Positions 41,452 through 51,118 of a DNA stretch of 64,000 nucleotides are shown piece after piece. Within the stretch, counting starts at the first letter, position 1. The number at the start of each line of letters is the position of its first letter. A program made the position numbers and the translations under genes. The notes under the pieces are model-generated. The model had not been told where the DNA came from. It ran no database searches and was given only the letters and a program-made list of their open reading frames with translations. Source of the DNA: Motiliproteus sp. MSK22-1 (GTDB lineage: Bacteria; Pseudomonadota; Gammaproteobacteria; Pseudomonadales; Balneatricaceae); contig NZ_MIEQ01000022.1 in assembly GCF_001968815.1 (NCBI RefSeq), forward strand, positions 62,001-126,000, in the 5' to 3' direction.

Positions 41452-41508
41452 GGCCGTTGGCAGCCTGCTGCCAACGGCCTCCGTAAGGGTTGTGTGTTTA
41501 CAACCCTT
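41452..41508 (-). other. Two adjacent hairpins between rplY and pth
   Basis: A 9-bp stem (AAGGGTTGT and complement, 41485-41508) lies next to a perfect 12-bp stem with a 4-nt loop (GGCCGTTGGCAG and complement, 41452...41479). Neither has a T-run on the minus strand. They may uncouple rplY from pth or serve as RNase processing sites. Confidence 0.55.
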
Positions 41509-41540
41509 AATCAGCTTGAGCATGAAAGAATTGACTATTT

Positions 41541-42125
41541 TTAGCTGCCACGCTTGCCAGTGATGTTGGCAACGGCTTGGTCATGATCTGCACCCAGACG
41601 CAGGGCGGCGATTTCAACACCTTCTGGCAGGATGATGTCAGACAAGTGAACGATCTCATCCACTTTGACGTTCTGCATGTCTACTTCCAGGAATGGAGGT
41701 AGGTTCTCAGGATTACAGACGATAGCAACCTGGTTCATGGTGTGGGAAACCTTTCCGCCTAGCTTAAGGGCAGAGCTCTTGTCTTCGTTAGTGAAGTGAA
41801 GAGGAACCGTGATTTTAATTTGAACACCTTCCTTTACACGTAGGAAATCAGCGTGCAGAACGATGTTTTTGGCAGGGTGACGCTGCAAGTCTTTCAGGAT
41901 TGCCTTTTCTTCAGTGCCATCAACATTAATAGTCAGGATGCTAGAGAAGAATGCTTCGTTTTCAAGCTGCTTGAACAGGTCCTTGTGGACCAGAGTCAGC
42001 GGCTGAGGGTCCTTATCACCACCAAACAGGATGGCAGGAATGTTGCCTTCTTCGCGACGCAGGCGGCGGCTCGCACCTTTCCCCATGTCGGCGCGGGCGA
42101 CGGCGTTAACTACAAAATTAGACAT
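41541..42125 (-). CDS. rplY: 50S ribosomal protein L25 (TL5/CTC form)
   Basis: L25 (194 residues) binds 5S rRNA. This is the long CTC/TL5 form with a C-terminal beta domain, not the 94-residue enteric form. The N-terminal domain shows RADMGKGASRRLRREEGNIP and a FGG(D)K loop; the C-terminal domain has VPLHFTNEDKS and a VDMQNVKVDE segment. It lies downstream of prs, its normal neighbour, with a 111-nt gap. Confidence 0.97.
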   Translation of the reverse strand: MSNFVVNAVARADMGKGASRRLRREEGNIPAILFGGDKDPQPLTLVHKDLFKQLENEAFFSSILTINVDGTEEKAILKDLQRHPAKNIVLHADFLRVKEGVQIKITVPLHFTNEDKSSALKLGGKVSHTMNQVAIVCNPENLPPFLEVDMQNVKVDEIVHLSDIILPEGVEIAALRLGADHDQAVANITGKRGS

Positions 42126-42236
42126 AATGTCTTCCTTTAAACAAAAGCAGCAAATCCTTGCGACCAGGAATTTGCTGCATTGGTAAAGCCCCTAAGGGCA
42201 GATAAATCAGTGCGAAGCAGGAGAGCCGATTGGCTG

Positions 42237-43178
42237 CTACAAAAACATCGCGCTGATGGACTCTTCGTTGCAGACTCTGCGGATAGATTCTGCCAACAGG
42301 TCGGAAAGTGTCAGCTGGCGAACACGTTCGCAGGCTGCTATTTCCGGGCTTAATGGGATGGTGTCGGTAACAACCAGCTCATCAAGACTTGAATTTTCAA
42401 TGTTGCGCAGGGCATTTCCAGACAGTACCGGATGGGTTGCATAGGCAACCACTTTATATGCACCGTGCTCTTTTAACGCATCTGCTGCTTTACACAGGGT
42501 ACCCGCTGTGTCGCACATGTCGTCTACCAGGATGCAGGTACGGTCAGAAACATCACCGATGATATGCATGACCTGAGCTTCATTAGCCTTTTCACGACGC
42601 TTGTCGATAATTGCCAGGTCGGTGTTAAGTTGCTTGGCAATAGCACGAGCACGGACAACACCACCTACATCTGGAGATACGATGATGGGATTGTCATATT
42701 GCTGGTTGCTAATCTCTTCCAGCAGTACCGGTGAGCCATAAACGTTATCTACAGGGATATCAAAGAATCCCTGGATCTGGTCGGCGTGAAGGTCGACGGT
42801 TAGAACTCGGTCGATGCCAACAGAGGCCATCATGCCTGCTGCTACTTTGGCACTGATGGGTACTCGTGCCGAACGGGGGCGGCGATCCTGGCGAGCATAA
42901 CCAAAATAGGGCACAACCGCCGTGATACGAGTGGCTGATGCGCGACGCAAGGCGTCAGCCATCAAGATCAACTCCATCAGGTGGTCATTGGTTGGGGCGG
43001 AGGTGGACTGAATAATAAAAACATCCTTACCACGGACATTTTCGTTCAGCTCTATAGCTATTTCCCCGTCGCTGAAACGACCGACGGTGACATTCCCCAG
43101 AGAGATGCAGAGCTTCTTGCCGACCTTTTTAGCCAATTCCGGGTTAGCGTTGCCGGTGAAAACCATTAGCTTGGACAC
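42237..43178 (-). CDS. prs: Ribose-phosphate pyrophosphokinase
   Basis: Prs (313 residues) makes PRPP from ribose-5-phosphate and ATP for nucleotide, His and Trp synthesis. Class I motifs: [10 protein letters not shown] at the N-terminus, [55 protein letters not shown] and the PRPP loop [21 protein letters not shown] choose the GTG at 43178 ([10 protein letters not shown]) with AAAGGT upstream; the frame is open to 43229, but the extra 17 residues do not fit the family. Its leader contains the remains of a tRNA-Gln gene. Confidence 0.97.
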   Translation of the reverse strand: MSKLMVFTGNANPELAKKVGKKLCISLGNVTVGRFSDGEIAIELNENVRGKDVFIIQSTSAPTNDHLMELILMADALRRASATRITAVVPYFGYARQDRRPRSARVPISAKVAAGMMASVGIDRVLTVDLHADQIQGFFDIPVDNVYGSPVLLEEISNQQYDNPIIVSPDVGGVVRARAIAKQLNTDLAIIDKRREKANEAQVMHIIGDVSDRTCILVDDMCDTAGTLCKAADALKEHGAYKVVAYATHPVLSGNALRNIENSSLDELVVTDTIPLSPEIAACERVRQLTLSDLLAESIRRVCNEESISAMFL

Positions 43179-43297
43179 GCGAGGTACCTTTAGGTGATGG
43201 AGTGACGATGTTTCTGAATAGTTTCTCATCTGTTCTGATGAAAACTATCGACGGGAAATTTGAGCATCATAATTCGTATGCAATCTTGTTCTTTCTA

Positions 43298-43370
43298 TGG
43301 CTATCGGCTGTATTTGAACCTACGCACTGGGAGATTAAAACTCGTTGCTTTTCCGCTTACTGACTAGCAA
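43298..43370 (-). pseudogene. Decayed tRNA-Gln at the ancestral site before prs
   Basis: This stretch aligns to the intact tRNA-Gln genes: about 47 of 73 positions match by my count, with one 2-nt gap near the acceptor end. The CCA complement TGGCT, T-loop TTTGAACC and D-arm TTCCGCTT remain. Most differences are transitions. The anticodon loop reads TTTTAAT, and the anticodon stem and acceptor stem no longer pair well. In Pseudomonas, from memory, a functional tRNA-Gln lies exactly here between ispE and prs, so this looks like the relic of that gene. Confidence 0.65.
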
Positions 43371-43456
43371 GAAAAAAGTGCCTTCCTTTACACATCAAAC
43401 TTTTGCCCACTATCAGAATCGACTAGCCATAGATCGAGCCAGAATTTCGACGCGAC

Positions 43457-43485
43457 ATTTTCGTTGAAGCCAGACTATAAGTCAA
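43457..43485 (-). promoter_or_regulatory. Candidate promoter for prs
   Basis: On the minus strand TTGACT, a 17-nt spacer and GAAAAT occur ~280 nt before prs, ahead of the tRNA relic. It may be the old tRNA-Gln/prs promoter. The -10 is poor. Confidence 0.35.
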
Positions 43486-43514
43486 ATACTAGTCTTATTA
43501 TTGTCTTTTTCCGG

Positions 43515-44123
43515 CTAGATTTGATTATTTAGGCTCCATTCTTTGACGACTAAGGTTACTTTTAGAAACTGTCCCTGGGTCAGAATGATTTTGTGAGGAA
43601 GGGGAACCGTTTGGTCCCAGTGATAGCTACGGTATTGAATTTTCCAGCTATTTTGCTCCAGTGTTTTGAGTAAATTTCGTTCATCAAGCGTTTTTATATA
43701 GGGTTCTGTCGGGGCAGGGAGCCCTTTAACCCAGTAGTCTAGATTGCTGAGTGGAAGAGACCAGCCCAGCTGATCCTGGAGTAACGCTTCAGGAGAAGTG
43801 GCGTAATAGGTTTCATCGCCACTGATTTTGAGGACAATGCCTTGCTCATTGCCTCGTATATCTACGGCTCCTTGCCCAAACGGACCTGACATGAATATTC
43901 GATAGTCATTGTATTGTTGCTCCCAGCTTAGGTTAGCGGATGTCACCTGCTGGTCCTGGCGTATACCTATCTTTCCTTTAATGGCCCATTCTGTTTGTTG
44001 TTCCAGCCATTGAGTGTTTTCCTGCCAGGAACGGACAGGTGCCTGGGTTTCGGGCACAGGGGGAAGGGATGTACAGCCGCTAATAACCGAGATTAGCAGA
44101 ATGCCGAGTAGCAGATGACGCAT
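43515..44123 (-). CDS. lolB: Outer-membrane lipoprotein receptor LolB
   Basis: LolB (202 residues) takes lipoproteins from periplasmic LolA and inserts them into the outer membrane. The signal peptide ends in the lipobox ISGC (Cys17) followed by Thr, so it is kept as an outer-membrane lipoprotein. Family features are a WAIKGKIGI-type start of the beta sheet, YRIFMSGPFGQGAVDIRG and a C-terminal PHKIILTQ. Length is standard. ispE, its usual downstream partner, is absent: the 336 nt before prs contain no such frame. Confidence 0.92.
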   Translation of the reverse strand: MRHLLLGILLISVISGCTSLPPVPETQAPVRSWQENTQWLEQQTEWAIKGKIGIRQDQQVTSANLSWEQQYNDYRIFMSGPFGQGAVDIRGNEQGIVLKISGDETYYATSPEALLQDQLGWSLPLSNLDYWVKGLPAPTEPYIKTLDERNLLKTLEQNSWKIQYRSYHWDQTVPLPHKIILTQGQFLKVTLVVKEWSLNNQI

Positions 44124-44345
44124 GTGGGAGCTTCCAGAATTTACCTAGACTGTTATATCGCATGTTATATCGAAGGCTTAATGAGAAATAGTGCTAATCA
44201 GACATTACTGAGTTTCCCCAGTTTGGTTTCGGTTAGTGAGCCTTAATGCGATTAGAATAGTGGTGTGCCAATGGGATGAGCCGGCATAACAAAAGTAACC
44301 TTAATTTTATGGTTATGTTTTTTGTGACTGTATGTCTGTTTGAAA

Positions 44346-46082
44346 CTATATGTCTTTTTGGATTGTGCTGATGGCATCCTTGATTAGCTGGCTATCTGGA
44401 TCAAGCTCAAGGGCTTGCTCCCAGATTAAACGGGCCTTTTCTACATCGCCTACCGCCCAGTAAACTGTTCCCAGGTGTGCGGCAATTTCAGCATCTGGAA
44501 AGCCTTTGTAGGCTCGCTCCAGAAATTGAATAGCCAAGGAGAGATTGCCAAGATGGTAGTGAGCCCAGCCCATGCTATCGAGGATCGCAGGATCATCTGG
44601 CTTCAGTGCCAACGCTTTTTCAATTAATTCCAGTGCTTCAGTATGGCGGTCCGTATTATCCGTCAGGCTGTAGCCCAAGGCATTAAGCACTGTTGCATTA
44701 TCTGGTTCGAGCCTGAGTACATAGCGAAGGTCGCTTTCGAGTAACTCCATATTGCCCTGTTTCTCACCAAGCATCGCGCGACTGTAGCGCAGACGGGTGT
44801 TATCCGGATGGTCGGTAATCGCTTGATCCAGCAGTAACATGGCCTGAATATCGAATGAGCGCTCGGTCAGCCAGGCCGCTTCAAGCGCATAAAGTGCGGG
44901 GCTGGCGTCGGTAAATCTATTACGCCCTTGAGAGAATATACTGGCAAGACGCTTTTGGTCTTCACTTTTACCTAACATTCGACTGACTTCGGTAAAGCTT
45001 GCCAGCAGGTAGGGTGCATCTTTGACTTGCAGGTAATGCTCCATCGCTGCTTCTTGCTGATCTCGCAGTTGAGCGATCCGGCCGTGGTAATAGCTCAGAG
45101 CACTATTGTTGCCAATGGTGTCAGACAACCTGCGAAAATAGACTTCACTTGAATCCAGGCGGCTATGCTCTAAGGTTAGAACGCCTAAATAGAACTGTAA
45201 GTTATAGTCGTTAGGGTATTTATCGGTCAGTAGCTGTCCTTGCTGATCTGCTAGTGGATATTGCTTTTTCTCTAATAGTAATCGGGTGTACAGTGTTCGC
45301 ATCTGTTTGTGATCCCGTTGCTCCAGCTCTTCTCTTAGATGACCCAGCGCGGTATCCAGATGGCCGGTGCGGCTTTGAAGGTCTGCTTCCAGTAATACAG
45401 CACGATCAAAATCCGGTGCTGAGTCGAGTGCTTTCTTGGTCAGCTGCAATGCCAAATCCAGTTGCTGCTGATAAACAACAAGAGAGGCTTTTGCATATAA
45501 CAGATGAGCTTCATCTGGCTGGGATTCTAATAAGCGATCTAATAGCTCCAGATAGCTTTGGCGTTCTTTTTCAGACATTTTTTGAGCGCGGCTGGCCAAT
45601 GCATCGACCACCTCAATACTGTTTTGGGCTAATGCCTTTTCGAGAAGAGGCAGCGCATAGTCGGCTTCGCCACGACGGATAAGCTCTCGAGTGGCGATGC
45701 GAAGAGGCAGAGGGTTTGTGGGCTCGACTTCAGTCCAGAGCAAGGAGGCTTTTAGCAATGAATTTGCGTCACGCAACTGTCCAGCCAGTTGGACTGCTCG
45801 CCGAACAATACCAGGGTCACGAGTTCTTTTAGCTTCTTGCAGGTAGTTGTGCAGAGTTACGCGGGGAAGACCTCTGTGAGCTGCCATTTCTGCTACAAGC
45901 AGAGCGTACAATGTTGATGGTCTGAAACTGGCTTTCTCGATAGGGGCTGCAGCGTTTTGTGGTGTTTCAGAAGTCGCATTTCCGACTGTGTCCGCAGATT
46001 CCAGGGATTGTTGACTGGCGCAGCCACTGATAAAAGTGATCAGAAGCACCAAAATTGTGGGAGCTATGCGAAATTTTGTCAT
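44346..46082 (-). CDS. Lipoprotein with many TPR repeats
   Basis: A 578-residue lipoprotein starting at the ATG at 46082 (MTKFRIAPTILVLLITFISG, then Cys). The remainder is helical with repeated TPR units; clear ones near the C-terminus are ALELIEKALALKPDDPAILD and LAIQFLERAYKGFPDAEIAA. It corresponds by position to the TPR gene next to lolB and divergent from hemA in Pseudomonas. TPR lipoproteins of this kind often act as scaffolds in envelope assembly; no specific partner can be named. A longer upstream start is possible but would bury the lipobox. Confidence 0.85.
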   Translation of the reverse strand: MTKFRIAPTILVLLITFISGCASQQSLESADTVGNATSETPQNAAAPIEKASFRPSTLYALLVAEMAAHRGLPRVTLHNYLQEAKRTRDPGIVRRAVQLAGQLRDANSLLKASLLWTEVEPTNPLPLRIATRELIRRGEADYALPLLEKALAQNSIEVVDALASRAQKMSEKERQSYLELLDRLLESQPDEAHLLYAKASLVVYQQQLDLALQLTKKALDSAPDFDRAVLLEADLQSRTGHLDTALGHLREELEQRDHKQMRTLYTRLLLEKKQYPLADQQGQLLTDKYPNDYNLQFYLGVLTLEHSRLDSSEVYFRRLSDTIGNNSALSYYHGRIAQLRDQQEAAMEHYLQVKDAPYLLASFTEVSRMLGKSEDQKRLASIFSQGRNRFTDASPALYALEAAWLTERSFDIQAMLLLDQAITDHPDNTRLRYSRAMLGEKQGNMELLESDLRYVLRLEPDNATVLNALGYSLTDNTDRHTEALELIEKALALKPDDPAILDSMGWAHYHLGNLSLAIQFLERAYKGFPDAEIAAHLGTVYWAVGDVEKARLIWEQALELDPDSQLIKDAISTIQKDI

Positions 46083-46451
46083 AAAAAGCAGCACATGGAA
46101 TCCTATAGATAGAGTATAGAACAACTATAAGCATGAATTGCGAAGAAGTCAGGAGCAATCAGATATCAATTAGAAAATGTCCTGCATCAAGGCAAAAGAG
46201 CTATCGGTTAATAAAAATAGACAGCTGTTTTCAATAATTGCTCAATTAATCGAAATAATTTGTCAAGTAACTGTTCTTTATAGACTATCAGCCGCTATTG
46301 ATGGTGTCGCTGGTTAGTGCATATATCGTAAAAACAGCTAACGCCTTTGGTACGACACAATATTTTACCCGCTGGTTCTAAGTACTTTGTGAAAAATTCG
46401 GGTTAAATGTATCATTACGCGCTGGCCTGTTCTGGAGACGTAGAAAATCCT
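46083..46451. other. Divergent promoter region between TPR gene and hemA
   Basis: This 369-nt AT-rich region has no gene. It carries the minus-strand promoter candidate given separately; on the plus strand TTGTCA near 46262 followed by AT-rich sequence is only a weak hemA promoter candidate. No repeats or RNA genes are seen. Confidence 0.5.
46124..46152 (-). promoter_or_regulatory. Candidate promoter of the TPR lipoprotein gene
   Basis: On the minus strand CTGACT, 17 nt and TATAGT end 41 nt before the start codon. The -10 is good and the -35 moderate. Confidence 0.4.
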
Positions 46452-47726
46452 ATGGCGCTGTTGGCACTGGGAATCAATCACAAGACCGCATCGGTAGCTG
46501 TACGCGAAAAAGTTGCATTTGCGCCAGAGCAGGTTGAGGATGCTTTAATGCAGGCCTGCCAGCTCTCTGGTGTTCATGAGGTCGCAATACTGTCTACCTG
46601 TAATCGCACTGAGCTATACTGTTCTAGCGCCAGCAACGGTGGCGAGACCTTATTGCAGTGGATGAGTGAATATCACCAGTTACCGCTGGAGGATCTGCAG
46701 TCCTGTAGTTATCAGCACCTGGATGCTGATGCCGCTCGTCATATGATGAGAGTCGCCTGCGGGTTGGACTCTCTGGTGTTAGGGGAGCCACAGATACTGG
46801 GGCAGCTGAAATCCTCCTATGCTGTTGCCCAATCGGCAAAGTCCATTCGTTCCGATCTGGGTCGATTGTTCCAGCAGGCTTTTTCAGTCGCTAAGCAAGT
46901 GCGGACTCAGACTGCAATCGGTGAGAATCCAGTATCAGTGGCTTACGCTGCGGTCAGTTTGGCTCAGCATATCTTTGCGGACGTCAGTCAGAGCAGTGCA
47001 TTGCTGATTGGAGCCGGTGAGACAATCGACTTAGTCGCCCGTCATTTGGTACAAAATGGTGTTAAAAAAATTACGGTTGCTAATCGGACGCTGGAGCGGG
47101 CTCAGGCCCTGGCCAGTCAGTTTGGCGCTGAAGCGGTGTTGTTGTCGGATATTCCAGAGGTACTAGCCAGTGCAGATATTGTTATTTCATCCACTGCCAG
47201 CCAATTACCTATACTTGGTAAAGGTGCTGTTGAACGAGCATTAAAACAGCGCAAACACCGACCTATGTTCATGGTTGATATTGCCGTACCCCGGGATATT
47301 GAAGCAGAAGTCGAAGAGCTTTCTGATGTATATCTGTATACGGTAGATGACCTGCGGGAAGTGATAGAAGAGAACGTAAAGTCGCGCCAGGATGCAGCAG
47401 AGGAAGCTGAATATCTGATCAATCATGGTACCAGCGAGTTTATGCAGCAAATGCGTTCGCTGGATGCAGTAGGCACTTTGCGCACATTGCGGCAAAAAGC
47501 GGAAAAAACTCGCGATCAAGAGCTTGAAAAAGCATTCAAAATGCTCAATAAAGGAAAGTCTGTTGAAGACGTTTTACAACAATTGGCACGTGGATTGACC
47601 AATAAACTGATCCACTCACCCAGCGTACAGATGAAGAAAGCTTCGGCCATGGGCCGGGGCGATTTATTGCAGCTGACTCAGGAGCTATTTGAATTGGCTC
47701 CCAACGATACAGAAGATGATTCCTGA
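46452..47726 (+). CDS. hemA: Glutamyl-tRNA reductase HemA
   Basis: HemA (424 residues) reduces glutamyl-tRNA(Glu) to glutamate-1-semialdehyde, the first step of C5-pathway tetrapyrrole synthesis. The N-terminus [15 protein letters not shown] fixes the start at 46452 though the frame is open to 46407. The catalytic Cys is in [10 protein letters not shown] near residue 50; the NADPH domain has [16 protein letters not shown], and the C-terminal dimerisation helix is present. Its stop overlaps the prfA start (TGATG), giving coupling. The hemA-prfA-prmC order is common in gammaproteobacteria. Confidence 0.97.
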   Translation: MALLALGINHKTASVAVREKVAFAPEQVEDALMQACQLSGVHEVAILSTCNRTELYCSSASNGGETLLQWMSEYHQLPLEDLQSCSYQHLDADAARHMMRVACGLDSLVLGEPQILGQLKSSYAVAQSAKSIRSDLGRLFQQAFSVAKQVRTQTAIGENPVSVAYAAVSLAQHIFADVSQSSALLIGAGETIDLVARHLVQNGVKKITVANRTLERAQALASQFGAEAVLLSDIPEVLASADIVISSTASQLPILGKGAVERALKQRKHRPMFMVDIAVPRDIEAEVEELSDVYLYTVDDLREVIEENVKSRQDAAEEAEYLINHGTSEFMQQMRSLDAVGTLRTLRQKAEKTRDQELEKAFKMLNKGKSVEDVLQQLARGLTNKLIHSPSVQMKKASAMGRGDLLQLTQELFELAPNDTEDDS

Positions 47727-48808
47727 TGAAACCCTCTATACTTGCCAAACTGGATACCCTCAAAGACCGTTACGAGGAACTGGCGGCCTTGCTTGGTGAT
47801 GCTGAAGTAATCAGTGATCAGGATCGCTTTCGTAATTATTCGAAAGAATACGCAGAACTTGAACCTGTGGTTCAGCACTTTGGCCGCTATCTCGAAATTA
47901 TGGATGATATTGCTGAAGCCAACGACATGCTTCAGGATGGCGACGCCGATATGCGGGAGATGGCTGAAGAAGAACTGAAGACCGCAGAAGGAAGCCGTGA
48001 AGAAATGGAGCTGGAGCTGCAAAAGCTACTCCTCCCTAAAGATCCTAACGATACTCATAATACCTTCCTGGAAATCCGTGCCGGTACCGGCGGTGATGAA
48101 GCGGCCATTTTTGCCGGTGACCTGTTTCGCATGTATTCCAAGTATGCTGAGAAACAGGGATGGCGTATTGAATTGATTAGTGAAAACTCGGGCGAACACG
48201 GTGGTTACAAGGAGGTCATTACCCGGGTTGTGGGGCAGGATGTCTATTCGCGCCTTAAGTTTGAGTCGGGTGCTCATCGGGTGCAGCGAGTGCCGGAAAC
48301 TGAGTCACAAGGTCGAATTCATACATCTGCCTGTACCGTTGCGGTCATGCCGGAAGTCGAAACCACTGAAGAAATAGATATTAAAAAGGCTGACTTGAGG
48401 GTCGATACGTTTCGGGCTTCCGGTGCCGGAGGTCAGCACGTCAACAAAACGGATTCAGCTATCCGCCTGACGCATATTCCGACGGGTATTGTCGTGGAAT
48501 GTCAGGAAGAGCGTTCTCAGCATAAGAATCGGGCCAAGGCAATGTCGCTACTGGCTTCACGTATCCTTGCCGGAGTTCAGGAGAAACAGGCCGCTGAGCA
48601 GGCAGACGCGCGGAAGAGCCTGGTCGGTAGTGGTGATCGCTCAGAGAGAATTCGTACCTATAACTATCCTCAGGGTCGTGTGACTGACCATCGTATAAAT
48701 CTTACCCTTTACAAGCTTGCGGAAGTCATGGAAGGGGATGTAAACGTGATAATAGAACCGCTGATACAAGAGCATCAGGCTGAACTCCTGGCCACTATGA
48801 GCGATTGA
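47726..48808 (+). CDS. prfA: Peptide chain release factor 1
   Basis: RF1 (360 residues) reads UAA and UAG and triggers peptide release. The GGQ motif is in [17 protein letters not shown], and the codon-reading tripeptide region is [16 protein letters not shown], a PxT form; E. coli has PAT. The N-terminal RF1-specific helices precede it. GGQ is followed by the residues needed for Gln methylation by PrmC, whose gene starts 10 nt downstream. It overlaps hemA by one base. Confidence 0.97.
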   Translation: MKPSILAKLDTLKDRYEELAALLGDAEVISDQDRFRNYSKEYAELEPVVQHFGRYLEIMDDIAEANDMLQDGDADMREMAEEELKTAEGSREEMELELQKLLLPKDPNDTHNTFLEIRAGTGGDEAAIFAGDLFRMYSKYAEKQGWRIELISENSGEHGGYKEVITRVVGQDVYSRLKFESGAHRVQRVPETESQGRIHTSACTVAVMPEVETTEEIDIKKADLRVDTFRASGAGGQHVNKTDSAIRLTHIPTGIVVECQEERSQHKNRAKAMSLLASRILAGVQEKQAAEQADARKSLVGSGDRSERIRTYNYPQGRVTDHRINLTLYKLAEVMEGDVNVIIEPLIQEHQAELLATMSD

Positions 48809-48818
48809 TCAGCCCGAA

Positions 48819-49685
48819 ATGGCCTCCGACAATGATTCGATGATCAATATCACACAGGCTCTGGCCGAAGCCGAGTCTTTGCAGCAGATATCTGACAGTC
48901 CTCAGTTGGATGTTCAGTTGCTGCTCGAACAGGTGTTAGAAAAACCTGGTAGCTATCTGTATACCTGGCCAGAGCGTAAACTTACCGAGCAGCAACAAGC
49001 TGCTTTCATGGATATGCTCAGGCGTCGTCAGGCGGGCGAACCGGTGGCTCATATACTGGGTTATCGAGATTTCTGGACACTTTCATTAGCCGTCAATGCA
49101 ACTACCTTGATTCCCCGACCTGATACTGAACGTCTGGTTGAGCTGGCTCTAGAGCGAGTTGCTGATGGGCCCTATCATGTTGCTGACCTGGGGACAGGTA
49201 CGGGTGCCATCGCTTTATCACTTGCCTCTGAGCGGCCAAGGTGGATGCTCTATGCTACTGACCGCCTCGAAGATGCTGTGCGACTGGCCGAGCAAAACCG
49301 GCAGCGATTAAACATCCCGAACGTCAGGTTACAGGTAGGCAGTTGGTGTGAGCCGCTGCAGACTCTGAGTGCTGAACCACTGGATATGATCGTCAGTAAC
49401 CCGCCCTATATTGACCCAGCGGACCCCCACCTTAAACAGGGAGATGTGCGCTTTGAACCACATTCTGCTCTGGTTGCTGATCATTCCGGTATGGCTGATA
49501 TTGAGCTGATTGCTCTACAGGCTGTTGACTACCTGAAAAAAGGTGGCTGGTTATTGCTTGAACATGGTTATGATCAGGGTGAGCGGGTCAGGGATACTCT
49601 GATTGAACATAGCTATCTGGAAGTGGAAACCTTTGTTGATCTTGGAGGGCAGGACCGTGTTACTCAGGGGCGCAGGCCCTTTTAA
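48819..49685 (+). CDS. prmC: Release-factor glutamine methyltransferase PrmC
   Basis: PrmC (288 residues) methylates the Gln of the GGQ motif in RF1 and RF2 using SAM. The catalytic NPPY motif is in MIVSNPPYIDP; the SAM site is VADLGTGTGAIALSLASERP; and the N-terminal helical domain binds the release factor. The start may be 48819 or the ATG at 48840, since neither has a strong Shine-Dalgarno; the second gives the more usual N-terminus. It is transcribed with prfA, its substrate gene. Confidence 0.95.
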   Translation: MASDNDSMINITQALAEAESLQQISDSPQLDVQLLLEQVLEKPGSYLYTWPERKLTEQQQAAFMDMLRRRQAGEPVAHILGYRDFWTLSLAVNATTLIPRPDTERLVELALERVADGPYHVADLGTGTGAIALSLASERPRWMLYATDRLEDAVRLAEQNRQRLNIPNVRLQVGSWCEPLQTLSAEPLDMIVSNPPYIDPADPHLKQGDVRFEPHSALVADHSGMADIELIALQAVDYLKKGGWLLLEHGYDQGERVRDTLIEHSYLEVETFVDLGGQDRVTQGRRPF

Positions 49686-49849
49686 TCTTCGTCCTCAAAA
49701 GACTTTTCTTAATAATAGTTATTTGATTAACCTTTACTATGGTTAGTCAGTGGTTAGAACTGATATTCAACAGTGTTAACCGGCGGAGTAACAAGTCTGG
49801 ACCGGGTTGGTGATAAGTTGCGATCAGAAAGCACAGAAGGAGACGGGAA

Positions 49850-50596
49850 ATGAAAGATGAGCAGTTACTTCGATACAGCCGTCAGATTATGTTGCCGGAT
49901 GTCGATATTGATGGCCAGGAAAAACTGCTGTCATCCCGTGTTTTGATCTTGGGGTTGGGTGGATTGGGCTCGCCTGTCTCTGTCTATTTGGCGGCGGCTG
50001 GGGTCGGGCATTTGGTGCTGGCAGATTTTGACAGCGTTGATCTCTCTAATTTACAACGCCAGATTGTCCACCGTACGGCGGACATTAACCGTCCCAAGGT
50101 TCTCTCAGCTAAAGATAACTTGCTGGCAATTAATCCGCAGATTGAAGTGACCACCATCAACGAAGTACTGGAGAAAGATGCGCTGGAAGAACAAGTCAGG
50201 CTGGCAGACGCAGTCGTTGATTGCACTGATAATTTTTCAATTCGATTTGCACTGAACGCCGCCTGTGTCCGGCAAAAAACGCCATTGATCTCCGGGGCTG
50301 CCATTCGTCTGGAAGGTCAGGTAGCTGTCTATGATAGCCGTAACCCTGAAAGCCCTTGCTATCGCTGTCTCTATCAAGAAGGTGATGATGCTCAGTTGAC
50401 CTGTTCAGAAAGCGGTGTGATTGCGCCCTTAGTCGGAATGATTGGAACTACTCAGGCTATGGAAACTCTGAAAATACTGATAGGTTTTGGCAAACCACTG
50501 GTGGGCCGTTTATTATTGTTGGATGCTAAGAATCTGGAGTGGCGTAGTCTTAAACTCAGGCGGGATCCGCAATGCCCCGAATGTGGTCATCATTAG
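49850..50596 (+). CDS. moeB: MoeB/ThiF-type E1-like adenylyltransferase
   Basis: A 248-residue E1-like enzyme that adenylates the C-terminal Gly of a small ubiquitin-like sulfur carrier. The ATP site is LILGLGGLGSPVSVYLAAAG (residues ~30-49), with the RQIVH segment and the DCTDNFSIRF motif. Zinc ligands are CYRC and CPEC at the C-terminus. Length and position after prmC match moeB (molybdopterin synthase activation) in Pseudomonas, but ThiF is hard to exclude by sequence alone. A molybdopterin oxidoreductase 8 kb downstream would need MoeB function. Confidence 0.85.
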   Translation: MKDEQLLRYSRQIMLPDVDIDGQEKLLSSRVLILGLGGLGSPVSVYLAAAGVGHLVLADFDSVDLSNLQRQIVHRTADINRPKVLSAKDNLLAINPQIEVTTINEVLEKDALEEQVRLADAVVDCTDNFSIRFALNAACVRQKTPLISGAAIRLEGQVAVYDSRNPESPCYRCLYQEGDDAQLTCSESGVIAPLVGMIGTTQAMETLKILIGFGKPLVGRLLLLDAKNLEWRSLKLRRDPQCPECGHH

Positions 50597-50634
50597 CTAT
50601 AAAAATGCTGATGCCTCGCGGGTAGGAGAATGGA

Positions 50635-51057
50635 ATGCATTTGCAATACGATGATGAGTACCTTAAGCAAATATTAACCCAGACCCAGGTCATAGCGCTG
50701 GTTGGTGCTAGTCCTAAACCTCATCGGGACAGCCATCGAGTAATGGCTTATCTTCAAGCTCGTGGCTATAAGGTTATTCCTGTTAATCCCAGAATCGGTG
50801 GTGAGGTCTTGCTGGGTGAGCATGTCTACAGCAAACTCGAAGATATTCCCGGGCATGTGGATATGGTGGATATCTTTCGAAACTCTCAAGCGGCGGGCGA
50901 GGTCTGTGAGGAGGCTATTCGGATCGGCGCAAAGTCGATCTGGATGCAGTTGGGTGTGATAAACGGAGCAGCTGCTCGACGTGCATCTGAATATGGCTTA
51001 CAGGTTGTTATGGATCGCTGCCCGAAAATTGAGATACCTCGACTTGGGTTGGACTGA
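50635..51057 (+). CDS. CoA-binding domain protein (YccU-like)
   Basis: A 140-residue single-domain protein of the CoA_binding (YccU/YneT) family, a Rossmann fold like the N-terminal domain of succinyl-CoA synthetase. Motifs: VIALVGASPKPHRDSHRVM (nucleotide loop), YKVIPVNPR, and AKSIWMQLGVIN near the end. The molecular role in bacteria is unknown. The gene is 38 nt after the moeB-like gene and may share its transcript. Confidence 0.85.
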   Translation: MHLQYDDEYLKQILTQTQVIALVGASPKPHRDSHRVMAYLQARGYKVIPVNPRIGGEVLLGEHVYSKLEDIPGHVDMVDIFRNSQAAGEVCEEAIRIGAKSIWMQLGVINGAAARRASEYGLQVVMDRCPKIEIPRLGLD

Positions 51058-51118
51058 AAATCAGACTCCTTAATTGACCACGCATGATGTCGATCATTAA
51101 TTATAAGAGGACAAGGCA

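Noticed and set aside
43179..43229. Longer prs start
   Set aside because: The added 17 residues have no counterpart in PRPP synthetases; GTG at 43178 with AAAGGT fits.
48285..48330. Unusual PET instead of PAT in the RF1 codon-reading motif
   Set aside because: The middle residue varies among RF1 proteins and, from memory, PET occurs in Pseudomonas relatives.
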